Of a DNA stretch of 15,444 nucleotides, positions 1-8,316 are shown piece after piece; position 1 is the stretch's first letter; each line of letters begins with the position of its first letter. Source of the stretch: DATAYA01 sp036272815 (GTDB taxonomy: Bacteria > Pseudomonadota > Alphaproteobacteria > Acetobacterales > Acetobacteraceae). Made by a program: the position numbers and the translations under genes. Under the pieces are notes generated by a model that was given only the letters and a program-made list of their open reading frames with translations, had not been told where the DNA came from and made no database searches. Location: NCBI GenBank assembly GCA_036272815.1, contig DATAYA010000364.1, positions 1-15,444 on the forward strand. Direction: 5' to 3'.

Positions 1-694
1 CCAGCCACTCGTCGTCGGCCCAGGTGTAGTCGGACTGGTAGACGACCGAGGCGGTCGCGGGCGGCATCTCGGTCGCCCACGCGACCGGATCGGCCTTCAC
101 CAGGATCTCGCCATGCGGGCCGCGGATTTCGTATTTGTAGATCGTGCCGGGACCGATGCGCGGGATGAAAAGCTCCCAGACCCCGGCGCCGTGGCGCAGC
201 CGCATCGGATGGCGCCGCCCGTCCCACGCATTGAAGTCGCCGACCACCGAGACGCGCTGCGCATTCGGCGCCCAGACCGCGAAGCGCACGCCGCGCACGC
301 CGGCGATCTCGGTGACATGGGCGCCCATTGCGCGGGCGAAATCGTGGTGGCGGCCCTCGCCGAGCAGATACACGTCAAGATCGCCCAGCACCGGCGGGAA
401 GGCATACGGGTCCTCGGTCTCGACCACCTCGCCGCCGGCCGCGATGCGCAGCCGATAGGGTGCAAGCTGCCGCACGATGCCGGTCCAGAACCCGGCGGGA
501 TGGATGCGCGCGAGGCGGCCGACCGGCAGGCCGGTCTCGGCGGCGATGACCTCGACGCTCTCCGACTGCGGCAGGAAGGCGCGAATCGCGACGCCGCCCG
601 GCGCCGGATGCGGGCCGAGCAGCGCGAACGGATCGCCGTGGCGCGCCTCGACGAGGGCGTCGATCGCGCCGGGATCAGGCAGGTCCTCAGGCAT
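1..694 (-). CDS. glgB: 1,4-alpha-glucan branching enzyme GlgB, N-terminal part (runs off the window)
   Basis: This enzyme makes alpha-1,6 branches in the linear alpha-1,4-glucan built by GlgE. Only the first 231 codons are present; the rest lies beyond base 1. The N-terminal N1 module covers about residues 1-105 (HGDPFALLGPH near residue 19 is typical). A CBM48 module follows from about residue 120, with the hallmark stretches RFAVWAPNAQRVSVVGDFNAWDG and, near the cut end, SDYTWADDEW, which leads into the GH13 barrel. The catalytic residues are outside the window. The ATG at 694-692 overlaps the treS stop codon (ATGCCTGA), so translation is probably coupled. It is the third gene of the glgE-treS-glgB operon. 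Identity is secure from the CBM48 signature and operon partners; completeness cannot be judged. Confidence 0.93.
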   Translation of the reverse strand, partial: MPEDLPDPGAIDALVEARHGDPFALLGPHPAPGGVAIRAFLPQSESVEVIAAETGLPVGRLARIHPAGFWTGIVRQLAPYRLRIAAGGEVVETEDPYAFPPVLGDLDVYLLGEGRHHDFARAMGAHVTEIAGVRGVRFAVWAPNAQRVSVVGDFNAWDGRRHPMRLRHGAGVWELFIPRIGPGTIYKYEIRGPHGEILVKADPVAWATEMPPATASVVYQSDYTWADDEWL

Positions 695-3600
695 CCACCG
701 GCTCCCGTGCCAGCAGCCGGTCGGCGATCCGGGCGAGGCCCCGCAGCGGAATCGGCAGCCATGCCGGCCGGTTCGATGCCTCGTAGCGGATCTCGTAGGC
801 GGCCTTCTCGATCAGGAAGAGATTGAGCAGTGCCGCCTCGGCGGATTGCGCCACCCAGGGCTGCGCCGCCGCGTGCAGCACCTCGCGATAGCCGGCCAGC
901 GCCGCCGCCGCCGCGTCCTCGCGGAACCGCTGCAGCAGTTGCAGCCGCCGCTCCTGCACCGTCTCGGAGACCGCGGTGCGTCCCGGCGCCGCCGCGGCGG
1001 CCGCATAGTCGAACGAGCGCAGCAGCCCGGCCAGGTCGCGCAAGCCCGAGGACTTCGCCCGCCGCTCCTGCATCGGCCGCGCCGGCTCGCCCTCGAAGTC
1101 GATGATGAAGGCGTCGCCCTGCACGACCAGCACCTGTCCGAGATGGAAGTCGCCGTGGATGCGCGTCGCAAGCGCTCCCTCGGCGCCGTGCACGAGGCGC
1201 CGCATCGCATCACGCAGCGCATCCGCATTCGCGATGATCCGGTCCGCCTCCGCCTCGGTCTCCGGATCGGGCCAGACGCGGATGCCGCGCAACACCGCGA
1301 GTGCCGCATCGAACTGTGCCGCGGCGCTGTCCGCCCAGCCGTCCATGATCGTCTCGTCTGCCGGCAGCGGCGCGAATTCGGGCGCGTCGGACGGCTCGGC
1401 CAGCAGCGCGTGCATCTCCGCCAGCCGCCGTCCGATGGCCTCGGCAAACCCGCCGTACTCGGAAAAAGTCTCGCCCGGATCACCGTCCTCGCCATCGGTC
1501 TCGCCGGTGACCGCGCGCTCCTCGACGCTGCGGGCGAGGAAGTCGAGTGTCCAGGTCCAGCCGTCGCCCTGGTTGCGCACGAAACCCTGCGCCAGGCCGA
1601 TCGTGTGCGGCGTGCCGTCGGCACCCACCCGCACCACCTCGCCATAGAGCGGCGCGGTATTGCCGAAGCCGCGCTCCGTCAGATGGCGCGTCATCTCGCC
1701 CTCGGGATGGATGCCGGCGGCGACGCGGCGGACGATCTTCAGCACCAGCCGGTCGTCGAGCACCAGCGAGCTGTTCGACTGCTCGGCGGAGAAGCGCCGG
1801 ATCGGCGCGTGGTGAGCAACCTTGAACCCATCCATGAGCGTGGTCGGGCGGAACTCGACGCGGCCCTCGCCGTCCTCGAGATCGACGCTGACGCGGCCGC
1901 GGAGCGCGCCGATCCAGGCGCGCACCATCGGATCGAGCGTGAAGGCATCGGTGAGGAAGCCCACCCGCGCGCCGCGCCGGATGCGCGCCAGCGCCAGCGG
2001 CTGCACCAGCGGGTCGAGCGCCTCATCCTCCCAGGCAAGGCCCATCGGCAGCACGTAGCGCTCACGGCGCTCGCCGACATGCGCCTCGATCTCGGCCAGG
2101 ATCACCGGCTGGTCCGGCACCGGCACGGCGTAGGCGATGCGGGTCCCGAGCAGGCGCTCGCCCTTGGCCGCGAACCAGCGGCGCTTGGGCAGGTATTCGG
2201 GCAGCACCTCGGTCTCCAGCAGGCCCCGCGCCGGGCCGGAGAGCACTTCGGCAAGCTCGCGCCGCACCACCAGGGTGATGAACTCCGGCAGCGCCTCGGG
2301 TGCCGGCTGGTGCCAGGACGGAACCTGCGTCTCCGCCGCGAGCTGGAACCAGAACGAGCCATAGGGCGGCAGCGTCAGCAGATAGGTGAGCTGGCCGACC
2401 CGCGGGAACACCGAGCCGCCGACGATGTCGACCGGCACCCGGCCCGCATAGGAGGCGAGATCAAGCTCCACCGCCTGCGCCGTGCGCGACAGGTTGCTGA
2501 CGCAGAGGATGGTCTCGTCCGAGGCGTCGCTGCCGGGCAGCTCGCGAAGGAAGGCGAGCACCTTGCGGTTTGCCGGATAGAGAAAGCGCTGCGACCCCCG
2601 CCCGAATGCGCGAAACCGCTTGCGCACCGCGAGCATCCGCCGCGTCCAGTTGAGCAGGCTGTGCGGGTCGGCCGCCTGCGCCTCCACGTTGACGGCGTAG
2701 AACCCGTATATCGGGTCCATGATCGGCGGCAGCACGAGGCTTGCCGGATCGGCGCGGGAGAAGCCGCCGTTGCGGTCGATCGACCACTGCATCGGCGTGC
2801 GCACGCCGTCGCGGTCGCCGAGATGGATGTTGTCGCCCATGCCGATCTCGTCGCCGTAATAGATCACCGGCGTGCCGGGCATGGAGAGCAGCAGCCCGTT
2901 CATCAGCTCGATCCGCCGCCGGTCGCGCTCCAGCAGCGGCGAGAGCCGGCGGCGGATGCCGAGATTGATCCGCGCCCGGCGGTCCGACGCATAAGTCTCC
3001 CATAAATAGTCGCGCTCCGACGAGGTGACCATCTCCAGCGTGAGTTCATCGTGGTTGCGCAGGAAGATGGCCCACTGGCAGCTCTCGGGGATCGCCGGGG
3101 TCTGACGCATGATGTCGGTGATCGGAAACCGATCCTCGCGCGCGATCGCCATGTACATCCGCGGCATCAGGGGGAAATGGAATGCCATGTGGCATTCGTC
3201 GCCCTCGCCGAAATACTGCTGCGCGTCCTCCGGCCACTGGTTCGCCTCTGCCAGCAGCATCCGTCCCGGCGCGTGGCGGTCCATCTCGGCGCGGATGCGG
3301 CGCAGGATCGCGTGCGTCTCCGGCAGGTTCTCGTTGCTGGTGCCCTCGCGCTCGACCAGGTACGGCACGGCGTCGAGCCGCAGCCCGTCGATGCCGAGGT
3401 CGAGCCAGAACCGCATGATCGACAGCACTTCCCGCATCACCATCGGGTGGTCGAAGTTGAGGTCCGGCTGGTGGTCGTAGAAGCGGTGCCAGTAATAGGC
3501 TTTCGCTTCCTCGTCCCAGGTCCAGTTCGATTTTTCGGTGTCGACGAAGATGACGCGCGTGCCGGCATAGGCCGTGTCGGTATCGGACCAGACGTAGAAA

Positions 3601-4004
3601 TTGCGTGCCGCCGAGCCGGGCTTCGCGCGCCGGGCACGCTGGAACCAGGGGTGCTGGTCGGAGGTGTGGTTGATGACCAGCTCGGTGATGACGCGCAGGC
3701 CGCGAGCATGCGCCTCGTTGATGAAGCGGCGCACCTCGGCGAGCGTGCCGTATTCGGGATGCACGCCGCGGTAGTCGGCGATGTCGTAGCCGTCGTCGCG
3801 CCGCGGCGAGGGATAGAAGGGCAGCAGCCAGATCGCGGTCACGCCAAGCTCGGCGATGTAGTCGAGCTTCTGCAGCAGCCCGCAGAAATCGCCGACGCCA
3901 TCATTGTCGCCGTCGAAAAAAGACTTGATGTGAAGCTGGTAGATGACCGCGTCCTGATACCAGAGCGGATCCTCGGCCGGCCGCAGGCGATGTATCTTCG
4001 TCAT
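687..4004 (-). CDS. treS: Trehalose synthase / maltokinase fusion protein (TreS-Mak)
   Basis: A bifunctional cytoplasmic enzyme of 1,105 residues. Residues about 10-556 are a GH13 trehalose synthase, which interconverts trehalose and maltose. LWYQDAVIYQLHIKSFFDG opens the barrel. The nucleophile is Asp211 in GLRLDAVPYL, the acid/base Glu253 in LLAEANQWPED, and the third acid Asp319 in FLRNHDEL. Residues about 590-1100 are a maltokinase (Pep2-like), which phosphorylates maltose to maltose-1-phosphate with ATP. Its kinase-like core shows HGDFHLGQ (His950, Asp952) and IIDFEGEPARP (Asp969). The product feeds GlgE, encoded just upstream. The chosen ATG (4004) follows GAGCGAGAG and directly precedes the conserved domain; an in-frame ATG 69 bases earlier (4073) would overlap glgE. 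The gap to the glgE stop is 37 bases. Fusion of TreS with maltokinase is known in proteobacteria. Confidence 0.96.
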   Translation of the reverse strand: MTKIHRLRPAEDPLWYQDAVIYQLHIKSFFDGDNDGVGDFCGLLQKLDYIAELGVTAIWLLPFYPSPRRDDGYDIADYRGVHPEYGTLAEVRRFINEAHARGLRVITELVINHTSDQHPWFQRARRAKPGSAARNFYVWSDTDTAYAGTRVIFVDTEKSNWTWDEEAKAYYWHRFYDHQPDLNFDHPMVMREVLSIMRFWLDLGIDGLRLDAVPYLVEREGTSNENLPETHAILRRIRAEMDRHAPGRMLLAEANQWPEDAQQYFGEGDECHMAFHFPLMPRMYMAIAREDRFPITDIMRQTPAIPESCQWAIFLRNHDELTLEMVTSSERDYLWETYASDRRARINLGIRRRLSPLLERDRRRIELMNGLLLSMPGTPVIYYGDEIGMGDNIHLGDRDGVRTPMQWSIDRNGGFSRADPASLVLPPIMDPIYGFYAVNVEAQAADPHSLLNWTRRMLAVRKRFRAFGRGSQRFLYPANRKVLAFLRELPGSDASDETILCVSNLSRTAQAVELDLASYAGRVPVDIVGGSVFPRVGQLTYLLTLPPYGSFWFQLAAETQVPSWHQPAPEALPEFITLVVRRELAEVLSGPARGLLETEVLPEYLPKRRWFAAKGERLLGTRIAYAVPVPDQPVILAEIEAHVGERRERYVLPMGLAWEDEALDPLVQPLALARIRRGARVGFLTDAFTLDPMVRAWIGALRGRVSVDLEDGEGRVEFRPTTLMDGFKVAHHAPIRRFSAEQSNSSLVLDDRLVLKIVRRVAAGIHPEGEMTRHLTERGFGNTAPLYGEVVRVGADGTPHTIGLAQGFVRNQGDGWTWTLDFLARSVEERAVTGETDGEDGDPGETFSEYGGFAEAIGRRLAEMHALLAEPSDAPEFAPLPADETIMDGWADSAAAQFDAALAVLRGIRVWPDPETEAEADRIIANADALRDAMRRLVHGAEGALATRIHGDFHLGQVLVVQGDAFIIDFEGEPARPMQERRAKSSGLRDLAGLLRSFDYAAAAAAPGRTAVSETVQERRLQLLQRFREDAAAAALAGYREVLHAAAQPWVAQSAEAALLNLFLIEKAAYEIRYEASNRPAWLPIPLRGLARIADRLLAREPVDA

Positions 4005-4013
4005 CTCTCGCTC
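4005..4013 (-). promoter_or_regulatory. Purine-rich ribosome binding site deciding the treS start
   Basis: GAGCGAGAG ends directly at the ATG at 4004. It supports this start over the in-frame ATG at 4073, which lies inside glgE. The match to a Shine-Dalgarno sequence is modest. Confidence 0.5.
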
Positions 4014-4041
4014 AATGTGATCGATCGGGACAAAGGCGCAT

Positions 4042-7000
4042 TCAGCCGGGAGGCCGCACGCGCCAGATCGCATAAGGCCGTTCCGCCGGCAGTCTGATAC
4101 GCTGCTGCTTGCCGGTCCAGACGAAGCGGGCGTCCGTCGTCAGATCCTCCGCCTCGACGGATGCCGTATCCGGCAGCTGCCATTTCCACAGCGGCAGCTC
4201 GATCTCCGCCTCCTGGGCGGCGTGGGGGTCGAGGTTGACCGCGACCAGCACCACGTTCGAGCGATCCTCCGTCGTGCGCTCGTAGAACAGGATCGCCGCG
4301 TTGTCGGCGGCCATGAAACTCACCCCCAGATGCGATTGCAACGCGGGATTGGCGCGGCGGATGCGGTTGAGCTGCGTGATCTCGGCGCGGATGTTGCCCG
4401 GTCGCTGCCAGTCCCAGGCGCGGAGCTGGTATTTTTCGCTGTCGGAATATTCCTCGCGGCCGGGCAGGGCGGCCGCCTCGCACAGCTCGAAGCCGTTATA
4501 GACCCCCCAGAGCCCGGACAGCGTCGCCGCCAGTGCTGCCCGGATCAGGAAACCGGGCCGGCCGGATTGCTGCAAGAAGAACGGATTGATGTCGGGCGTG
4601 TTGACGAACAGGTTCGGCCGGAAGAACTCCCGCGGTGCCTCGGTCGAAAGCTCGGTGAAATACTCCGTCAGCTCGCGCTTGGTGTTGCGCCAGGTGAAAT
4701 AGGTGTAGGACTGGGTGAAGCCGAGCTTGGCCAGCCGGTACATCAGCTTCGGCCGGGTGAACGCCTCGGCCAGGAAAATGGCGTCCGGGTGGCGCGCGCG
4801 CACCTCGCGGATCAGCCACTCCCAGAACGGCAGCGGCTTGGTGTGCGGGTTGTCGACGCGGAAGATGCGCACTCCCTGCGCCGCCCAGAACAGCACCACC
4901 TCGGCCAGCGCCAGCCACAGATCCGGCACCGCGTCTTGGGTGTAGAAATCGACGTTGACGATGTCCTCGTATTTCTTCGGCGGGTTCTCCGCGTAGCGCA
5001 GCGAGCCGTCCGGCCGCCAGTTGAACCAGCCTTTGTGCTCGGTGAGCCACGGATGGTCGGGCGCGCACTGGATCGCGAAGTCGATCGCGATCTCCAGGTC
5101 GGCCCGCTGCGCTGCGGCAATCAGGCGGCGGAAATCGTCGAGGCTGCCGAGTTCGGGATGGATCGCGTCATGCCCGCCCTCGGCGGCGCCGATCGCATAG
5201 GGGCTGCCGGGATCGCCGGGGGCGGCCTTCAGCGCGTTGTTGCGGCCCTTGCGGTTGATGCGGCCGATCGGGCTCAACGGCGGGAAATACAGCACGTCGA
5301 AACCCATGTCGCGGATGCGCGGCAGATGCCGGATCACGTCGTCGAAGGTGCCGTGCCGCGCCGGATCGTCGCTCATCGAGCGCGGGAAGGCTTCGTACCA
5401 GCTCGCGAAGCGCGCGGCGGCGCGGTCGGCCTCCACCGCCAGCGCCGGCGCATGACGGACGGCGAACGGCCGGTCGTCCGCCTCCGCCATCAAAGCCGCC
5501 GTCGCCTCGTCGAGCAGGACGGCGCGCTGCACGTCGAGCGGTGCCGCCGCCAGCCGGTCGCGCAAGTCCGCCACCGGCGCGTGGCGGGACGCGGCGGCCT
5601 CGACCAGCGCGCAGCCCTCGGCCACCTCGAGCTCCGTCGGCACGCCGGCCGCGTGCTTCTTCGCCAGCTCGTCGCGAAAACTCGCAAAGCGGTCGCGCCA
5701 GGCCTCGATGGTGAACTCGTGCCGCCCGAGCCGGTTGAGCGGGAATCGCGCCCGCCAGCGGTCGTTGCCGAGCGGCCGCATCCGTGTCCGCTGCCACGCC
5801 TCCTCCTCCGGCCCGCGCCAGAGCAGGGCGACGCCAAGCATGTCGTGGCCGTCGGTGATCACGTCCGCCTCGACCGCGACGGCGTCGCCCAGCACGCGCT
5901 TGGCGGCGAAGGCGCCGCCATCGACGCGCGGCGTGATGTCCTCGACGCCGATCCGCGGCGCCGCGGCGGCGGCACACGCGCCGGCGCGGTCGAGCGGCGC
6001 CGGTTCGGCGACGTCCGGGGCCGGTGCGGCGGCGGCGTAGAGCCGCGTCTCGCCCGGCGCCAGCACCAGCTCGCCCACCGGCGAGAGCGCCTCGCCCGCG
6101 TCCGGCAGCAGCGGCGCGAAGCCGGCCAGCGCGCCGCCGACCGCCGTCAGCACCTCCGGCAGGGCCACTGCGTGACGGTGCTGCAGATCGGCATTGACGA
6201 GCAGCAGCGCCGCACGCTCGCCGCGCCGCGGGTCGGCGGCCTCGGCGCGCAGCACGGCCAGCACCGGCGCCCCGGGGCCGGAGAGCGGGCGGCCCGGCGC
6301 ATCGCCGCGCAGCGGCGCGCAGTCGCGGGTCGCGGCATTGGTCTCTGCGATCGTCTCGCCGAGATCGAAGGCGGCGGCCGCGCGCACATCGTCCGGGGCG
6401 GCGGCAGCAGGCTTCTCGGCGCCGGTCAGGCCGAACTCGAAGCCCATCGGCAGCAGCAGGCCGGGCGCGATCGCGGCGGCGAAGGCAAAGGCGCGGCGCA
6501 GCAGCCGTTCGCGCGCCGCCGGGTCGCCCGCCTCGGCGGCAAGGCGCCGGCGACCGCCGGGCGCCTCGGGGCAGCCGATCAGCCGCCCCGCCGGGCGCAG
6601 CAGTTCCAGTTCGCGCCACAGCCATTCGTCGCGCCAGTTCCACCACGGCAGCGACGGCACCACGCCGTCCAGCGTGCCTCCGGCGAGCCCTTCGGCCGCC
6701 TGCCAGTCGATCCCCGGCGTCCAGCCGATCAGTGTGGCACCTGGGCAGGCGCGGCGGAGCGCTCCCAGCAGCGGCGCGAGCGACGGGCCGGGCACGCGCG
6801 CCAGCCCGAGCAGGCGGGCGCCCGCAAGCCCGAGGCCGCGCCAGGCGGCGATCCGGCCGCCCCACCAGATGCCCGCGCGCCCGGCCAGCTCGGCGCCGCC
6901 GAGCCGGGCCAGCGCCGCGTCGTCGCGCTCCACCGGACGCCGTGGGTCGGGCAGGGCGCCGCGATCCGGCGGCGCAAACACCGCCTCGGCGGCGGCGGCG

Positions 7001-7326
7001 AGCGGACCGTCGGCCGCGATCCGGTCGAGCACCACGTCGAGCAGCACGCCGAGCCCATGCCGGCGCGCCTCGGCCGCGACCGACGCGAGCCGCCCGGCCG
7101 CCTCGCCCTCGCCGAACGAGGGATCGAGCACGGTGTCGTCGCGCAGCAGGGCGGCGTCGCCGTCACCGGCGCCCGGTGCGCGCGCGAAGGGGGAGGGGAG
7201 CAGCACATGATCGAAGCCGAGGGCCGCCGCGTGCTCGAGCCAGGGCCCGATGCCGTCGAGGCCACCGGCAAGACCGATATCCAGGGCGTAGATGCGCGGG
7301 GCAGTCCCGATCTCGCGTGCCTCCAC
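4042..7326 (-). CDS. glgE: Alpha-1,4-glucan:maltose-1-phosphate maltosyltransferase GlgE, long form with extra N-terminal GH13-like module
   Basis: GlgE moves maltosyl units from maltose-1-phosphate to the non-reducing end of an alpha-1,4-glucan. From the chosen start the protein has 1,094 residues, against about 650-700 for the classical enzyme. Residues about 457-620 match the maltosyltransferase N-terminal domain (DUF3416: PRIGVEDITPRVDGG). The catalytic GH13_3 barrel starts near residue 635 (RFASWYEAFPRS, GFDVLYFPPLSPIGR). The nucleophile is Asp825 (FRVDNPHTKP), the acid/base Glu854 (FLAEAFTRP) and the third acid Asp912 (NTPDINP). Residues about 8-380 look like a second, degenerate GH13 fold; the strand that should carry the nucleophile reads GARLLGLARVP with no Asp. 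I chose GTG 7326 because GGGAG lies 10 bases upstream and the conserved PRIYALDIG starts soon after. An ATG at 7416 would add 30 poorly conserved-looking residues. It is the first gene of the glucan operon. Confidence 0.93.
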   Translation of the reverse strand: MEAREIGTAPRIYALDIGLAGGLDGIGPWLEHAAALGFDHVLLPSPFARAPGAGDGDAALLRDDTVLDPSFGEGEAAGRLASVAAEARRHGLGVLLDVVLDRIAADGPLAAAAEAVFAPPDRGALPDPRRPVERDDAALARLGGAELAGRAGIWWGGRIAAWRGLGLAGARLLGLARVPGPSLAPLLGALRRACPGATLIGWTPGIDWQAAEGLAGGTLDGVVPSLPWWNWRDEWLWRELELLRPAGRLIGCPEAPGGRRRLAAEAGDPAARERLLRRAFAFAAAIAPGLLLPMGFEFGLTGAEKPAAAAPDDVRAAAAFDLGETIAETNAATRDCAPLRGDAPGRPLSGPGAPVLAVLRAEAADPRRGERAALLLVNADLQHRHAVALPEVLTAVGGALAGFAPLLPDAGEALSPVGELVLAPGETRLYAAAAPAPDVAEPAPLDRAGACAAAAAPRIGVEDITPRVDGGAFAAKRVLGDAVAVEADVITDGHDMLGVALLWRGPEEEAWQRTRMRPLGNDRWRARFPLNRLGRHEFTIEAWRDRFASFRDELAKKHAAGVPTELEVAEGCALVEAAASRHAPVADLRDRLAAAPLDVQRAVLLDEATAALMAEADDRPFAVRHAPALAVEADRAAARFASWYEAFPRSMSDDPARHGTFDDVIRHLPRIRDMGFDVLYFPPLSPIGRINRKGRNNALKAAPGDPGSPYAIGAAEGGHDAIHPELGSLDDFRRLIAAAQRADLEIAIDFAIQCAPDHPWLTEHKGWFNWRPDGSLRYAENPPKKYEDIVNVDFYTQDAVPDLWLALAEVVLFWAAQGVRIFRVDNPHTKPLPFWEWLIREVRARHPDAIFLAEAFTRPKLMYRLAKLGFTQSYTYFTWRNTKRELTEYFTELSTEAPREFFRPNLFVNTPDINPFFLQQSGRPGFLIRAALAATLSGLWGVYNGFELCEAAALPGREEYSDSEKYQLRAWDWQRPGNIRAEITQLNRIRRANPALQSHLGVSFMAADNAAILFYERTTEDRSNVVLVAVNLDPHAAQEAEIELPLWKWQLPDTASVEAEDLTTDARFVWTGKQQRIRLPAERPYAIWRVRPPG

Positions 7327-7486
7327 CGGAACCCGTCTCCCAATCGTGCCGCACGATCGCTGAAGCGCCGGACACTGAGGTCCCGGACGCCGAGGCGCCG
7401 GATCAAAGCGCCCCACGACCGCGAGAGGTTGCCCCCGCTGGGGAATTATTCGGCGCTGAACCGTTCTCCCGCCGCGAGCGGAAATG
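7327..7486 (-). other. phyR-glgE intergenic leader with a perfect dyad and a short tandem repeat
   Basis: This 160-base stretch separates the phyR stop from the glgE start. It contains a perfect inverted repeat, ATCGTGC-C-GCACGAT (7343-7357), just upstream of the proposed ribosome binding site. It also contains two near-identical 13-mers, CCGGACACTGAGG (7368-7380) and CCGGACGCCGAGG (7383-7395), spaced 15 bases apart. I see no convincing -35/-10 pair, no GGAAC-type EcfG box on the minus strand and no strong terminator, so read-through from phyR is possible. If GlgE starts at 7416, most of this stretch is coding. Confidence 0.5.
7337..7341 (-). promoter_or_regulatory. Ribosome binding site supporting the GTG start of glgE
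   Basis: GGGAG on the minus strand lies 10 bases before the GTG at 7326-7324. No better Shine-Dalgarno match precedes the alternative ATG at 7416. This is the main sequence argument for the shorter GlgE. Confidence 0.5.
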
Positions 7487-8251
7487 TCATTCCAGCCGCA
7501 CCCCGCCGGTCACCGCCTGATAGGTCGCGATCGCGAGGGTCAGCGGCTCGAACGGCTTGGTGATGACGAAGGCCGGCTCCAGCGCCTCCCCGGTCAGCAG
7601 CCGCTCGGGATAGGCGGTGACGAAGATCACCGGCGCGTGGCGGTTGCGGGTGATGCGCGCGACCGCGCTGGTGCCGTCGCCGCCGTGGCCGAGATTGATG
7701 TCGGCGAGGATCAGGCCGGGGCGTGTGCGCTCGGCCATCGCAACCGCCTCGCCCTCGCTGGACGCGACGCCGACGACGCGGTGGCCGCAGCTCTGCACCA
7801 GCTCCTCGATGTCCATCGCGATGATCGGCTCGTCCTCGATGATGAGCACGTCGGTCGCGGCCGAGCTGCGCAGCCGCTCGCGCGCCTCGGCGAGCTGGAC
7901 GCTGGCGTCGTCGAGGTCCAGCGCCACGATCCGCGCCGCGATCTCGATCGGCATCTCCTCGAGCGCGGTCAGCAGCAGCAACTGCCGCTGCTTCGTCGAA
8001 AGCCCGCGCGGGACCGCGGCGGCGCCTGCGCCGGCGTCGAAGCGCTGGGTGACGTGACGATAGAGTGCGTGGCGCGGGTCGATGCCCCGGTCGGCATTGG
8101 GGTCGGCATTGGGCAGCGTGGCATCCAGCATGGCGCGCAGGCTCTCGGCGACGAGGCTGTCACCGCGGGGCTGGCTGCCGGTGAGCGCCCGGGCGTATCG
8201 TCGGACATAGGGCAGCGCGCGGATCAGGTCTTCGCGATGCGGGCTGGTCAT
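7487..8251 (-). CDS. phyR: PhyR, general stress response regulator (sigma-like anti-anti-sigma domain plus receiver)
   Basis: PhyR is the switch protein of the alphaproteobacterial general stress response. When phosphorylated, its sigma-like half binds NepR and frees EcfG. The 254-residue length is normal for the family. The sigma-like domain covers about residues 5-130 (LSTKQRQLLLLTALEEMPIE corresponds to region 4). The receiver spans about 133-250, with acidic pocket Glu139-Asp140, phospho-acceptor Asp184 in ILADINLG, Thr212 and Lys232. The segments VIFVTAYPERLLTGE and VITKPFEP are characteristic of PhyR. The ATG at 8251 has AAGGG 8 bases upstream; the open frame continues further upstream but would overlap the divergent sigma gene. 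A 12-base tandem duplication adds an Asn-Ala-Asp-Pro unit near residues 48-55. It is divergent from the first sigma gene, with 65 bases between the starts, and points toward glgE. Confidence 0.96.
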   Translation of the reverse strand: MTSPHREDLIRALPYVRRYARALTGSQPRGDSLVAESLRAMLDATLPNADPNADRGIDPRHALYRHVTQRFDAGAGAAAVPRGLSTKQRQLLLLTALEEMPIEIAARIVALDLDDASVQLAEARERLRSSAATDVLIIEDEPIIAMDIEELVQSCGHRVVGVASSEGEAVAMAERTRPGLILADINLGHGGDGTSAVARITRNRHAPVIFVTAYPERLLTGEALEPAFVITKPFEPLTLAIATYQAVTGGVRLE

Positions 8252-8259
8252 CGAACGCA

Positions 8260-8264
8260 CCCTT
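8260..8264 (-). promoter_or_regulatory. Ribosome binding site deciding the phyR start
   Basis: AAGGG on the minus strand lies 8 bases before the ATG at 8251, an ordinary Shine-Dalgarno distance. It fixes the start at the beginning of the conserved sigma-like domain rather than at the upstream in-frame codons. Confidence 0.6.
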
Positions 8265-8316
8265 GTTGCACGCGGTTGAGGACAGGCCGGATCGGCCGGC
8301 GACGGAACCGCGGGAC

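Noticed and set aside
477..3005. Very long open frames on the plus strand opposite treS, with similar ones opposite glgE (4222-7563)
   Set aside because: These are frame shadows of real minus-strand genes in very GC-rich DNA. The products are Arg/His/Gln-rich and have no domains, while the opposite strand encodes complete enzymes with catalytic motifs.
8304..8308. GGAAC upstream of the first sigma gene as an EcfG -35 box
   Set aside because: No GTT occurs at the required 16-19 base spacing downstream, and the box lies only 9 bases before the ATG.
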